The notes beneath the pieces are model-generated. The model searched no databases and was not told the origin of the DNA. It saw only the letters and a list, made by a program, of their open reading frames with translations. From Gluconacetobacter entanii (lineage in GTDB: Bacteria > Pseudomonadota > Alphaproteobacteria > Acetobacterales > Acetobacteraceae): a stretch of 64,000 bases of DNA. The position numbers and the translations under genes are program-made. The stretch lies in NCBI RefSeq assembly GCF_003206495.1, contig NZ_NKUF01000003.1:107987-171986 (forward strand). The letters are read 5' to 3'. This document shows, one piece after another, positions 55,379-63,803 of this stretch (position 1 is its first letter; the number at the start of each line of letters is the position of its first letter).

Positions 55379-56695
55379 ATGACAGGGAAACCCACGGGCA
55401 TGACGACTTCCACCACGTCCACATCCATGGATCATGCCCCGGTTCCCGAGAGCGCGCCCACGGTTGTGGCCGACATGGCCCGGCGCGCCCGCGCTGCGGG
55501 CCGTATGCTGGGCCACAGCCCGACGGAGCAGCGTAATGCGGCCCTGCGCCATGCGGCGACGGCGCTGCGTGCGGCGCGCGCCGAACTGCTGGCGGCCAAT
55601 GCGCGCGACGTGGCGGCGTTTTCCGGCGCGGCTTCCTTCCGCGATCGCCTGACCCTTGATGATGCACGGATCGAGGCGATGGCAAAGGGGCTGGAAGATG
55701 TCGCGCAATTGCCTGATCCGGTCGGCCGCGTGCTGTCGGAATGGAGCCGCCCCAACGGGCTGAAAATACGCCGTGTCGCAACGCCGGTCGGTGTGATCGG
55801 CATGATTTACGAAAGCCGCCCCAACGTGGGGGCCGATGCCGCCGCCCTGTGCATCAAGTCGGGCAATGCGGTGATCCTGCGCGGCGGGTCCGACAGCCTC
55901 AACAGCGCGCGCGTGATCCACGCTGCGATGCAGGCGGGCCTGCGGGCGGCCGGCCTGCCGGTGGATGCGGTGCAGATCCCTCCCGATGCCGACCGCCGCC
56001 ATGTGGCCGACATGCTGGCGGCATCCGGCCTGATCGACCTGCTGATCCCGCGCGGGGGCAAGTCACTGGTGGAGCGCGTGTGCCGCGAAGCCCGCGTGCC
56101 GGTCCTGTCCCATGCCGAAGGGCTGTGCCATACCTATATCCATGCCGCCGCCGACCCTGAAATGGCGCGGCGCATCGTGCTTAACGCCAAGATGCGGCGC
56201 ACGGGCATCTGTGGTGCGACGGAGACGCTGCTGATCGACAGCGCGATCGCCCCGATGCTTCTGCCCGGACTGGTGGAGGACCTGGCGACGAAGGGCTGTA
56301 CGTTCCGTGCCGATGCACGCGCACGCGCCATCGTGCCCGACCTGCCGCCCGCGACGGAGCAGGATTTCGCCACCGAATGGCTCGATGCGGTCATGTCGGT
56401 TGCCGTGGTGGACGGGATTGATGACGCGCTGGCCCATATCGTGCGTTATGGCAGTTCCCATACCGAGGCCATCATTACCGAAGATGCTGCTGTCGCGACG
56501 CGTTTCCTGAATGAAACCGACAGCGCGGTGGTCATGTGGAATGCCTCCACCCAGTTCTGTGACGGGGGGGAGTTCGGGTTCGGGGCGGAAATCGGCATCG
56601 CCACCGGGCGTTTCCATGCCCGCGGCCCTGTCGGGCTGGAGCAGTTGACCACGTTCCGTTACGAGGTGATCGGCACCGGACAGGTCCGTCCCTGA
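55379..56695 (+). CDS. proA: Glutamate-5-semialdehyde dehydrogenase
   Basis: 438 residues. [32 protein letters not shown] and the cysteine motif [13 protein letters not shown] are intact. It reduces glutamyl phosphate to glutamate semialdehyde in proline synthesis. The first 20 residues are Thr/Ser rich; ATGs at 55379, 55400 and 55427 are all in frame. It is followed by nadD 19 bases later. Confidence 0.96.
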   Translation: MTGKPTGMTTSTTSTSMDHAPVPESAPTVVADMARRARAAGRMLGHSPTEQRNAALRHAATALRAARAELLAANARDVAAFSGAASFRDRLTLDDARIEAMAKGLEDVAQLPDPVGRVLSEWSRPNGLKIRRVATPVGVIGMIYESRPNVGADAAALCIKSGNAVILRGGSDSLNSARVIHAAMQAGLRAAGLPVDAVQIPPDADRRHVADMLAASGLIDLLIPRGGKSLVERVCREARVPVLSHAEGLCHTYIHAAADPEMARRIVLNAKMRRTGICGATETLLIDSAIAPMLLPGLVEDLATKGCTFRADARARAIVPDLPPATEQDFATEWLDAVMSVAVVDGIDDALAHIVRYGSSHTEAIITEDAAVATRFLNETDSAVVMWNASTQFCDGGEFGFGAEIGIATGRFHARGPVGLEQLTTFRYEVIGTGQVRP

Positions 56696-56714
56696 AACGC
56701 GCGATGTCTGTGGC

Positions 56715-57341
56715 ATGACGGAGGCTTCTTCCACCATACCCGTGCGCGGGGATCGTCGCCGGACGCGTATCGGGCTGCTGGGCGGGTCGTTCAATCCCAT
56801 CCATGAGGGACATATCCAACTGGCCTGCCGTGCGCTGCGGCAGTTGGCTCTTGATCAGGTCTGGCTGCTCGTGTCGCCGGGGAATCCGCTGAAGCCCGTG
56901 GCGGGCATGGCCCCGCAGAAGCAGCGGCTGGAACAGGCCCGTAGGCGTGTCGCCCCGTTCGGGCGGCGGATCATCGCCACGGATATCGAAAGCCGCATGG
57001 GAACCCGTTACACGGTTGATACGATTACGCAGTTGAGACGGCGTTTTCCCTGTGCCCGCTTTGTCTGGCTGATGGGGGCGGATGGCCTGGCGCAGATGGC
57101 GCGCTGGCGGCAGTGGCGGCGGATCATGCAGCTTGTGCCGGTCGCGATCCTGCCGCGCCCGGGCTATAATCCGGCGGCATTGCGGGGGCTGGTCGCGCGC
57201 TATATGGCGTCGGCGCGCCGTCCCGCGCGTGAAGCGCCGGTCCTGACACGATATGGCGGATGCGCATGGGTCTTTCTTCCCGCGCCGCAGAACGCTATAT
57301 CAGCGACAGAAATACGTGCATCTGGCCACCGCCCGGCCTGA
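56715..57341 (+). CDS. nadD: Nicotinate-nucleotide adenylyltransferase
   Basis: 208 residues. IGLLGGSFNPIHEGHIQLA is the nucleotidyltransferase motif near residue 19, followed by VSPGNPLK and RFVWLMGADGLAQM. SATEIRASG is the C-terminal motif. It adenylates nicotinate mononucleotide in NAD synthesis, the step before nadE. The proA-nadD-rsfS-rlmH order is typical of alphaproteobacteria. Confidence 0.97.
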   Translation: MTEASSTIPVRGDRRRTRIGLLGGSFNPIHEGHIQLACRALRQLALDQVWLLVSPGNPLKPVAGMAPQKQRLEQARRRVAPFGRRIIATDIESRMGTRYTVDTITQLRRRFPCARFVWLMGADGLAQMARWRQWRRIMQLVPVAILPRPGYNPAALRGLVARYMASARRPAREAPVLTRYGGCAWVFLPAPQNAISATEIRASGHRPA

Positions 57342-57378
57342 CCATGCCTGCCGGGCATGCGCGGGCACCCCGACAGGA

Positions 57379-57921
57379 GTGAGAGCCATCATCAGGAAGC
57401 CTTCAGCCGAAACGGGTGCAAAACGCCGTACGGGCACCAAGACCGCAGCAGCATCCGTCGCCCCGTTGGGCAGTGCGGTCACCGCGCCGGGCACCCCGCG
57501 CAAGAAAGCCGCCGTCGCCGGCCCTGCCGCATCGGAACAGCGCGAACCGGTGATCGACCCGAAGGTCGAGACCTATCTGGAGATCATCACGAACAGCCTG
57601 TCCGATGACAAGGGCGAGGATATCGTCGTGCTGGACCTGCGCGGGCGCGCGGCCTTTGCCGATCGCATGGTGATCGCCACCGGTGTTGCGGACCGCCAGA
57701 TCACGGCCATGGCGTCGCATATCGAGCGCAAGCTGCGCGAAGTCGGGCTCAAGCGCGTGCTGATCGAGGGGGCCAACGGGTCCGACTGGGTCCTGATCGA
57801 CGCAGGCGACATCATCGTCCACCTGTTCAAGGCCGAAGCGCGCGAGATGTATGGCCTGGAACGGATGTGGGGCAAGGAACTCGATACCCCCCCCGAAGAG
57901 CCTGTCGATCCGCTGGGCTGA
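57379..57921 (+). CDS. rsfS: Ribosome silencing factor
   Basis: 180 residues. YLEIITNSLSDDKGEDIVVLDLRGRAAFADRMVIATGVADRQITAMASHI and FKAEAREMYGLERMWG define the Iojap/RsfS domain (C-terminal ~115). It binds L14 and blocks subunit joining in starvation. The ~60-residue N-terminal extension is Ala/Thr/Lys rich. The GTG at 57379 is the likely start, but the true start is uncertain since the frame opens further upstream, inside nadD. Confidence 0.93.
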   Translation: MRAIIRKPSAETGAKRRTGTKTAAASVAPLGSAVTAPGTPRKKAAVAGPAASEQREPVIDPKVETYLEIITNSLSDDKGEDIVVLDLRGRAAFADRMVIATGVADRQITAMASHIERKLREVGLKRVLIEGANGSDWVLIDAGDIIVHLFKAEAREMYGLERMWGKELDTPPEEPVDPLG

Positions 57922-57928
57922 TACAGCC

Positions 57929-58393
57929 TTGCTGCACATGATTGCCATCGGGCGGATGAAGGACCGGGTCGAAAAGGACCTGTTCAACCGCTATGCCGAA
58001 CGTCTTTCCCCGCGCCTCAAGCTGACGGAAGTGCCCGAAGGGCGTGGTGCGGCGGGAGAGGCCAAGCGACGTGAGGGGCAGGCGCTGCTGGCGGCGCTGC
58101 CCGCGCGTGCGCAGGTCGTGGCGATGGATGAGGGCGGCAGCACCTATGACAGCCTGTCCTTCGCCCGGGCGCTGGAACGCTGGATGGGCCTGTCACGTCC
58201 CATCTGTTTCCTGATCGGTGGGGCGGAAGGGCTTGATGGCTGCGTCATCGAACGCGCGGATGAAACCCTGTCGCTGGGGGCGATGACATGGCCGCACATG
58301 CTGGTGCGGGGGCTTCTGGCGGAGCAGTTGTATCGTGCACGGGCGATCGCGACCGGCCATCCCTATCACCGGGCCGGACGGCCCGGTGTGTGA
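57929..58393 (+). CDS. rlmH: 23S rRNA (pseudouridine1915-N3)-methyltransferase
   Basis: 154 residues, the RlmH length. MIAIGRMKDRVEKDLFNRYAERL, MDEGGSTYDSLSFA, FLIGGAEGLD and GAMTWPHMLVRGLLAEQLYRA are the SPOUT-class landmarks. It methylates pseudouridine 1915 in helix 69 of 23S rRNA. The start is taken as TTG at 57929, which gives the family N-terminus; ATG at 57938 is possible. It is the last gene of proA-nadD-rsfS-rlmH. Confidence 0.95.
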   Translation: MLHMIAIGRMKDRVEKDLFNRYAERLSPRLKLTEVPEGRGAAGEAKRREGQALLAALPARAQVVAMDEGGSTYDSLSFARALERWMGLSRPICFLIGGAEGLDGCVIERADETLSLGAMTWPHMLVRGLLAEQLYRARAIATGHPYHRAGRPGV

Positions 58394-58424
58394 CAGCCAT
58401 CGCTTGATTCGGCTGATGACGTCG

Positions 58425-58480
58425 TAAAAGCTTTAAAAAGAATGCCGCCTTTTTTAAAAAAGGCGGCATCCAGAAACTTT
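58425..58480 (+). repeat. Dispersed palindromic repeat, copy I (first hairpin lost)
   Basis: TAAAAGCTTTAAAAAG, then GAATGCCGCCTTTTTTT, then AAAAAAGGCGGCAT and CCAGAAACTTTC. Only the GC-rich hairpin and the outer arms remain. It separates rlmH from the convergent CHAP gene. Confidence 0.7.
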
Positions 58481-58546
58481 CATGACTTCAGGCTATATCC
58501 TGACCCGACGTCGAAGTGCGGCGCGCCAGCGCTGCCGCGTTCCCGG

Positions 58547-59320
58547 TTATTCCCAGGAACGGTTGGGTGCGTCGTCTTCGAAGGCGAGGGAGGACGAATC
58601 CGTGGAAACGGGTTCGGGGGCTTCCGCGATTTCGGTCACCGCATGATGGCCCTTGCGGCTGGTGGCGATGGGCTGGCGGTCAACCTGCTGGTAGGCGGTC
58701 ATCATATCGACCTGCTGGCTGGTGTTGCCACGGCCGCTGCCTTCGGGGCGGCCATAGATGAAGCCATAGGTGGGATAGATGCTGCCGAATGCGCCGTTGC
58801 GGCTGTTGAGTGCAACGCGCACGGCGGACCAGTCATTGTTGGGGGAGACGTCGATGACGGAAACATTCCGGCTGACGCCGCGTTGTCCCCAATGCGACTG
58901 GTCGATGATGACCGTCCGGCTGTCCACCAGTTGCCGGACAACGGCGACATGGCCCAGCGGCATCCGGCGCGTGGCGCGGAAGTTCAGGATGCTGCCTTCC
59001 TCGGGCGTGTTGCCACGGGCATAGCGGCCTGCGGCGTTACGCCACCAGTCGGCCGCGTTGCCGCGGATCATGACGTTGGACGCGCTCTTGGCGAAGGCAA
59101 CGCACTGGATGACGTGGCCGGTTTCATGACGGTGGGTGCGGTAGGTCGCATGATACATGCTGCTGCGATGCGTGGTTGCGGCATGCGTGACATGCGGGAC
59201 CGTGTGATGGGATGCGGCATGGCGAACGGTGCGGGCCTGTGTGGTGCCCGATATCAGCAACCCGAAAGAGGCTGTAAAGGCGGATAGGTAAAAGCCACGC
59301 TTCAGACTGCCGATCCGCAT
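58547..59320 (-). CDS. Secreted CHAP-domain peptidoglycan hydrolase
   Basis: 257 residues. A signal peptide (MRIGSLKRGFYLSAFTASFGLLISGTTQA) precedes a His-rich linker and a CHAP domain: IQCVAFAKSAS with the catalytic Cys (near residue 73), MPLGHVAVVRQL with the His, IIDQSHWGQ with the third residue. CHAP enzymes cleave peptide bonds in peptidoglycan. The C-terminal ~70 residues are Ser, Thr, Glu rich and variable. The gene is convergent with rlmH. Confidence 0.9.
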   Translation of the reverse strand: MRIGSLKRGFYLSAFTASFGLLISGTTQARTVRHAASHHTVPHVTHAATTHRSSMYHATYRTHRHETGHVIQCVAFAKSASNVMIRGNAADWWRNAAGRYARGNTPEEGSILNFRATRRMPLGHVAVVRQLVDSRTVIIDQSHWGQRGVSRNVSVIDVSPNNDWSAVRVALNSRNGAFGSIYPTYGFIYGRPEGSGRGNTSQQVDMMTAYQQVDRQPIATSRKGHHAVTEIAEAPEPVSTDSSSLAFEDDAPNRSWE

Positions 59321-59647
59321 TCTCTTAAAGTCTCCGCCTCTGGGTTATGCCGTAGGGGTCGTTGCATCCCGCCCATGTGAAGTAGCAAGCTGTTTGCAAT
59401 CCTGACAAGCCTGTGCGGCGCATCTCGATCACGAGTGCGCAAGTTTTCGCAGAAAAGCCTCTCAGAAACCAAAAAATAGGAACATATTCCTTAACAGGAC
59501 TAAAAACATCTGCTTTCAGCGCCACTTTTCACGGCTTTATGTCTTGATTCGCACTACGGGAAGATCAGCATGTAGAGACGAAGAGTGGCATAAATGTGAC
59601 ACTTGATTCGTGCCCCGCCACCCTTCGCCATGGTCCGCCGGAACGGA
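59321..59647. other. Intergenic region upstream of the CHAP gene
   Basis: About 330 bases, AT-rich between 59440 and 59530. It should carry the CHAP promoter. No other gene or RNA is recognised. Confidence 0.4.
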
Positions 59648-59998
59648 TTATTTCGTGCAGATGATCATGATTTCGACGCGCACGTCGGGATGGGCCATCT
59701 TGGCTTCGACGCAGGCGCGGGCCGGGGCGCCACCCTTGGGCAGCCATGCGCTCCAGACCTTGTTCAGGGCGTCGCGCTCGGTGATGTCCTTCACCCAGAT
59801 CTGGGCCTGCAGCAGGCGGGTGTTGTCGGTGCCGTGTGCCTCAAGTGCGGCGTCGATCTGTTCCAGCACGTCCTTGGTCTGCCCGGTGATGTCGGCGGAC
59901 AGGTCGCGCGCCACGAATCCCTGCGTGAAGAGGAAGCCGTGATATTCGACGACCTTGGACAGGATGTCGTTCGAATCGCTGCGGATAATCTTGCTCAT
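59648..59998 (-). CDS. RidA family protein (short form, 116 aa)
   Basis: 116 residues. YHGFLFTQGFVARDLSADITGQTKDVLEQIDAAL and PARACVEAKMAHPDVRVEIMIICT are the RidA landmarks, and the Arg of PARACVE is the substrate-binding position. It likely deaminates reactive enamine or imine compounds. It is a different subgroup from the RidA at 18159. It follows the MobA-like gene by about 100 bases on the same strand. Confidence 0.94.
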   Translation of the reverse strand: MSKIIRSDSNDILSKVVEYHGFLFTQGFVARDLSADITGQTKDVLEQIDAALEAHGTDNTRLLQAQIWVKDITERDALNKVWSAWLPKGGAPARACVEAKMAHPDVRVEIMIICTK

Positions 59999-60102
59999 GG
60001 TTCTGTTCCCTGGGTGGTGAAGGAGCGATCGCCTGAATGGCCGCCCGCTCGCCCGTCCTGTGTGCCATGCGCGCGCCCGAGGTCAAGAGAGCAGCGGGGT
60101 GT

Positions 60103-60741
60103 TCAGGAAACGGGCGACAGGGTGGAGAATCGCTCCAGCCGTGCGGGCGTGTCGAAATCCTCATGGATTTCCGGCCCGGCCTCCAGTTGCAGCAGTCCGT
60201 GGCCCATCCGGCGCAGCAGGTCGCGCGCGCCACGGTCTCCATCAATCCGCAGCAGGTCGGGAAACATCCGCCGGTCCCACAGGACGGGATGGCCGCGCCG
60301 CCCGTCATGCATGACCGTGACGGCGGATGGATGGCAGGCGGCATGGGTCGCGATCATGCGGTCCAGCAGTCCCGTCGGCACCAGCGGCATGTCGGCAAGG
60401 CAGATGAGCGCCGCATCCGCCCTGCCCGCCTGCGCGGCTTCGATCCCGGCGCACAGGCTGGCGGACAGGCCGCGTGCATGATCAGGCGCATGGATCAGGT
60501 GGGGGAGGGGACGGTGCGCATCCAGCCATGGCATGAGCGCGTCGTGCACTTCATCCGCGCGGTGGCCCAGCACGATAATGATGCGCCGCACGGTGCTGGC
60601 CTGTATGCGCCGGATGGTCGTCGCGATCATGGGGCGGCCATTCGCATCGCGGGCCAGCAGCTTGTGTCGTGGAAATGTCCGGCGTGACAGCCCCGCGGCA
60701 AGGACGACGGCGTCCGTGGCGCAGGGCGCGTCGGCGATCAT
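60103..60741 (-). CDS. MobA-like nucleotidyltransferase (molybdenum cofactor)
   Basis: 212 residues. VVLAAGLSRRTFPRHKLL near residue 12 is the nucleotidyltransferase motif, and ICLADMPLVPTGLLDRMI is the metal-binding DMP region. It belongs to the MobA/MocA group that attaches CMP or GMP to molybdopterin. The start overlaps the XdhC stop by four bases, so the two are coupled. No molybdoenzyme is nearby. Confidence 0.9.
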   Translation of the reverse strand: MIADAPCATDAVVLAAGLSRRTFPRHKLLARDANGRPMIATTIRRIQASTVRRIIIVLGHRADEVHDALMPWLDAHRPLPHLIHAPDHARGLSASLCAGIEAAQAGRADAALICLADMPLVPTGLLDRMIATHAACHPSAVTVMHDGRRGHPVLWDRRMFPDLLRIDGDRGARDLLRRMGHGLLQLEAGPEIHEDFDTPARLERFSTLSPVS

Positions 60742-61835
60742 GCCCAGCCGGGATGACGGCCCAGCGGCGCGTTGCGGCGGACCGCGACGATTTCCGCCAG
60801 GATGGACAGCGCGATTTCCGCCGCCCCGATCGCCCCGATGGCCAGCCCGACGGGACCATGGATGCGGCGGACCTGGTCCTCGGAAAACCCGTCTTCCTTC
60901 AGCCGCGCCAGCCGCGATGCCTGTGTCTTGCGCGACCCCAGCGCCCCTATGTAGAAGGCCGGCCCGCGCAGGGCATGGCGCAGCGTCGGGTCATCGAGCT
61001 TTGCGTCATGCGTCAGGGTGACGATCGCGGTCTGGTTGTCGATGCGCAGATGGTCGAGGGCTTCGTCCGGCCATTGTGTATCCAGCGCGATGCCGGGGAA
61101 GCGTTCCACTGTAGCCAGTTGCGTGCGCGGGTCGATGACCGTCACGGCAAAGCCCGCCGCCTGCGCCATGGGGGCCAGCACCTGCGCGATATGGACCGCG
61201 CCCACGATCATCAGGTGCGGCTGCATCGGGATGAGGTGGAGGAACCATGCCTCCTCCTGCGCGTCGGTATGACGCAGGCTGCGGCCGGCGTGGAAGGCCT
61301 GCCGTGCTGTTTCACGCAGGGAGGCGACATGACCAGCATCCTCAGGCAACGCATCGGGTGCCTCCACGCCATCGGCCGTGCGGGTCAGGATGATGTGCCG
61401 CCCATCCGACAGGCGTGTCGCAAGGATGATGGACCGGCGCGCGCGGCGCAGGGTGGAAATCTGTTCAAGCAGGTCGAGCGACAGGGTGCCGACGGGATGT
61501 TCGGGCGTGCGTACCGATTCGACATACACGTCGAGCAGGCCGCCGCAGGCCAGCCCCACGGACCATGCGTCCTCGCTGCTGACGCCATAGGACAGGCTGC
61601 GCGGCAGGCCGTCGCGCATGACCTCGCGCGCTTCCTCGATCACCGCCCCTTCGACGCAGCCACCGCTGACCGATCCTTCGATGCGGCCGGTGGCGCTGAC
61701 ACTCATCATGCTGCCGGCGGGGCGCGGGGAACTGCCCCAGGTGGAGGTGACGCAGGCAAGGGCGGTGGCCTGTCCGGTGCGGGCCCACGCAATGGCGAGG
61801 TCCAGCGGATCATGGGAGGTGAGGGTCTGTGTCAT
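60738..61835 (-). CDS. XdhC/CoxI family protein
   Basis: 365 residues. The N-terminal XdhC/CoxI domain (TSTWGSSPRPAGSMMSVSATGRIEGSVSGGCVEGAV) and the C-terminal Rossmann domain (LMIVGAVHIAQVLAPMAQAAGFAVTVIDPRTQLA; FYIGALGSRKTQASR) are present. XdhC inserts sulfurated molybdenum cofactor into xanthine dehydrogenase-type enzymes. It is coupled with the MobA-like gene. The enzyme it serves is elsewhere in the genome. Confidence 0.93.
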   Translation of the reverse strand: MTQTLTSHDPLDLAIAWARTGQATALACVTSTWGSSPRPAGSMMSVSATGRIEGSVSGGCVEGAVIEEAREVMRDGLPRSLSYGVSSEDAWSVGLACGGLLDVYVESVRTPEHPVGTLSLDLLEQISTLRRARRSIILATRLSDGRHIILTRTADGVEAPDALPEDAGHVASLRETARQAFHAGRSLRHTDAQEEAWFLHLIPMQPHLMIVGAVHIAQVLAPMAQAAGFAVTVIDPRTQLATVERFPGIALDTQWPDEALDHLRIDNQTAIVTLTHDAKLDDPTLRHALRGPAFYIGALGSRKTQASRLARLKEDGFSEDQVRRIHGPVGLAIGAIGAAEIALSILAEIVAVRRNAPLGRHPGWA

Positions 61836-61982
61836 GGCAGGGCTACTCTATCAGCACGGATACGGGGGCGTCACCTGCTGGAAATATCCTGCGTTCGTCT
61901 CCATGTTCGTGCCTGTGCGCTCGCACTGGCGTGAGGTTTCATGTCCTCTGCGTTTTGTTCCATATCAAGGAGTTGATATTTC

Positions 61983-62363
61983 ATGAATTATGTTGATCCC
62001 GTCTGGTACGTCGTCGCCGACAGCCTGCATGCCCGTATCCTCAAGCATGGCGAACATGGGCTTGCGACGATCGCCCATCTCAAGAGCGATGACGCGAAAG
62101 GCCCCACGGCGCCCCATGACGGTGCCTATGGCAATGTGATCGCGGCGTACCTGAACGACGCCGTGCGCAAGAAGGAGGCCCCGGGCCTCGCCATCGCCGC
62201 GCCGGGCGAAGTGATGCACCAGATCATCGCCCATCTGGATGTCGAGGCGCGTCCCGCCGTGGTCGCAAAGCTGGAGAAGGATCTGACCAACATCCCCGAT
62301 CACAATCTGGCGTCCCACTTCGATATTCCCGCAACGGGGTGGCCGCTGCCCAAGATCCGCTGA
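61983..62363 (+). CDS. Host-attachment family protein (AtsE-like)
   Basis: 126 residues. WYVVADSLHARILKHGEHGL and IAAPGEVMHQIIAHLDVEARPAVVAKLEKDLTNIPDHNLASHF match the family 'protein required for attachment to host cells'. The role is not clear in free-living acetic acid bacteria. AAGGAG before the ATG at 61983 is a strong ribosome binding site. An inverted repeat follows. Confidence 0.88.
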   Translation: MNYVDPVWYVVADSLHARILKHGEHGLATIAHLKSDDAKGPTAPHDGAYGNVIAAYLNDAVRKKEAPGLAIAAPGEVMHQIIAHLDVEARPAVVAKLEKDLTNIPDHNLASHFDIPATGWPLPKIR

Positions 62364-62370
62364 TAAACGG

Positions 62371-62409
62371 TGGTCCCGTCGGCCTGTTTATGGCTCAATG
62401 ACGGGACCA
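62371..62409 (+). terminator. Inverted repeat after the host-attachment gene
   Basis: TGGTCCCGTC (62371-62380) pairs exactly with GACGGGACCA (62400-62409) over a 19-base loop. There is no T-run. It could be a terminator or attenuator before the metallo-beta-lactamase-fold gene. Confidence 0.6.
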
Positions 62410-62444
62410 TCCACTCAACATGGATCCACAGGAGTAGCCCCGAG

Positions 62445-63113
62445 ATGTCGCAGCCATCGTCACTTGCGCTGGAGGTCGTCCCGGTTACGGCCTTTGCCCA
62501 GAACTGTTCCATCCTGTGGGACCGGCGCTCGCGCCATGCGGTTGTCGTCGATCCGGGGGGGGATGTGCCCCGCCTGCTGCAGGTGATCGCGGACCGGAAC
62601 CTGACGGTCGATGCGATCATCCTGACCCATGGTCACCTTGACCATGCCGGTGGTGCCGATGCCCTGCGGAAAGCCCTCAGCGAGCGGCAGGGAGGGGAGA
62701 CGGTTCCCCTGATCGGGCCGGATGCACGCGACCAGTTCCTGCTTGAAAGCATAACGCAGCAGGCCGCCCGCTTTGGCGTGGAGGGCATGCATGACGCCCA
62801 TGTCGATCGTTTCGTCACCGATGGGGAACGTCTGGAACTGCTCGGGCATGAATTCCGGGTGCTGCACGTGCCCGGCCATACGCCGGGGCATGTCGTCTTT
62901 TTCAATCCGCAGACCCGCTTCGCCTTTGTCGGCGATACGCTGTTCCAGGGATCGGTCGGGCGCACCGATTTCCCCTATGGCGATGCGGATGTGCTGAAGG
63001 AAGCCATCGTGCGGCAATTGCTTCCACTTGGCGATGATGTCACGATCCTGCCCGGTCATGGACCGACCACCACGATCGGGGCGGAACGGCAGGGCAACCT
63101 CTTTCTGCGCTGA
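62445..63113 (+). CDS. Metallo-beta-lactamase-fold hydrolase (GloB/YcbL-like)
   Basis: 222 residues. THGHLDHAGGADAL is the metal-binding HxHxDH motif near residue 55, with HVPGHTPGHVVF, FVGDTLFQGSVGRTDFP and LPGHGPTTTIGAER as later metal ligands. Relatives hydrolyse hydroxyacylglutathione or similar thioesters. The exact substrate is unknown. The ATG at 62445 has GGAG upstream. Confidence 0.93.
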   Translation: MSQPSSLALEVVPVTAFAQNCSILWDRRSRHAVVVDPGGDVPRLLQVIADRNLTVDAIILTHGHLDHAGGADALRKALSERQGGETVPLIGPDARDQFLLESITQQAARFGVEGMHDAHVDRFVTDGERLELLGHEFRVLHVPGHTPGHVVFFNPQTRFAFVGDTLFQGSVGRTDFPYGDADVLKEAIVRQLLPLGDDVTILPGHGPTTTIGAERQGNLFLR

Positions 63114-63145
63114 TCGGGAGGGACCGATTGCTGGAGAGAGAATTG

Positions 63146-63670
63146 ATGAAGTCATCCGTGATGACGCCCGCCCGGATTGTCGGCGCGTGTCTGTGTGGGC
63201 TGTTGCTGTGCGGTCCGATTGCCACGCATGCGCAGGAAACGGGCGAACCCACCCACGCACAGGCGGAATTGCCCAAGGTCGCACTGACCATCACGGGCCA
63301 TGACAATGTGCGGCATGTCTTTTCAGTGGAAAAGGCCATGACCCCACGCGAACAGCAGGTGGGGGAGATGTATCGCAAATCCGTGCCCGCGGATGGCGGC
63401 ATGATCTTTGTCTGGTCCTTTCCACGCCAGAGCGACATGTGGATGCAGCACACGCTTGTGCCGCTCGACATCGTCTTTATCGGCGCGGATAACCAGATTT
63501 CCTCCATCGTTGAAAATGCCGTCCCGCTCAGCCTTGCGCATATCAGCAGCCATGGGCCGGTGCGCGCGACGCTGGAACTGCAGGGTGGCCTGACGGAAAA
63601 GCTGGGAATCGTTGTGGGGGACAAGGTCGAATCTGCCGCCCTGTCAGATACGAAAAACGCCGCCCCCTGA
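63146..63670 (+). CDS. DUF192 domain-containing secreted protein
   Basis: 174 residues. A signal peptide (residues ~1-30, ending THAQE) precedes a DUF192 domain: ALTITGHDNVRHVFSVEKAMTPREQQVGEMYRKSV, GMIFVWSFPRQSDMWMQHTLVPLDIVFI. DUF192 is a small beta-rich fold of unknown function. It follows the metallo-beta-lactamase-fold gene by 32 bases, so it is probably co-transcribed. The ATG at 63146 is preferred over a TTG at 63128. Confidence 0.88.
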   Translation: MKSSVMTPARIVGACLCGLLLCGPIATHAQETGEPTHAQAELPKVALTITGHDNVRHVFSVEKAMTPREQQVGEMYRKSVPADGGMIFVWSFPRQSDMWMQHTLVPLDIVFIGADNQISSIVENAVPLSLAHISSHGPVRATLELQGGLTEKLGIVVGDKVESAALSDTKNAAP

Positions 63671-63693
63671 TTCGCCAACTTTATGAAAATCAA

Positions 63694-63722
63694 AAGAAAT
63701 GGCGGTTTCCCGCTGTTTCTTC
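63694..63722 (+). terminator. Hairpin after the DUF192 gene
   Basis: AAGAAATGGCGG pairs with CCGCTGTTTCTT (TG/TG mismatch in the middle) across a four-base loop. It lies 23 bases after the stop. Confidence 0.55.
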
Positions 63723-63774
63723 CTGATTTTGTCTGGCGATGTGAAAAAAGAAGCCGCTTTTTTTCATTTTTGGA

Positions 63775-63803
63775 TTGACGGTTTTTGGTGAGGGGCCTAT
63801 ATC
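63775..63803 (+). promoter_or_regulatory. Strong promoter at the end of the window (probably rRNA operon)
   Basis: The -35 box TTGACG (63775-63780) and -10 box TATATC (63798-63803) are separated by 17 bases, a near-ideal sigma-70 type promoter. The DNA just upstream has an A/T-rich run (UP-element like). The position, followed by a leader with no gene, fits an rrn promoter. Confidence 0.8.
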
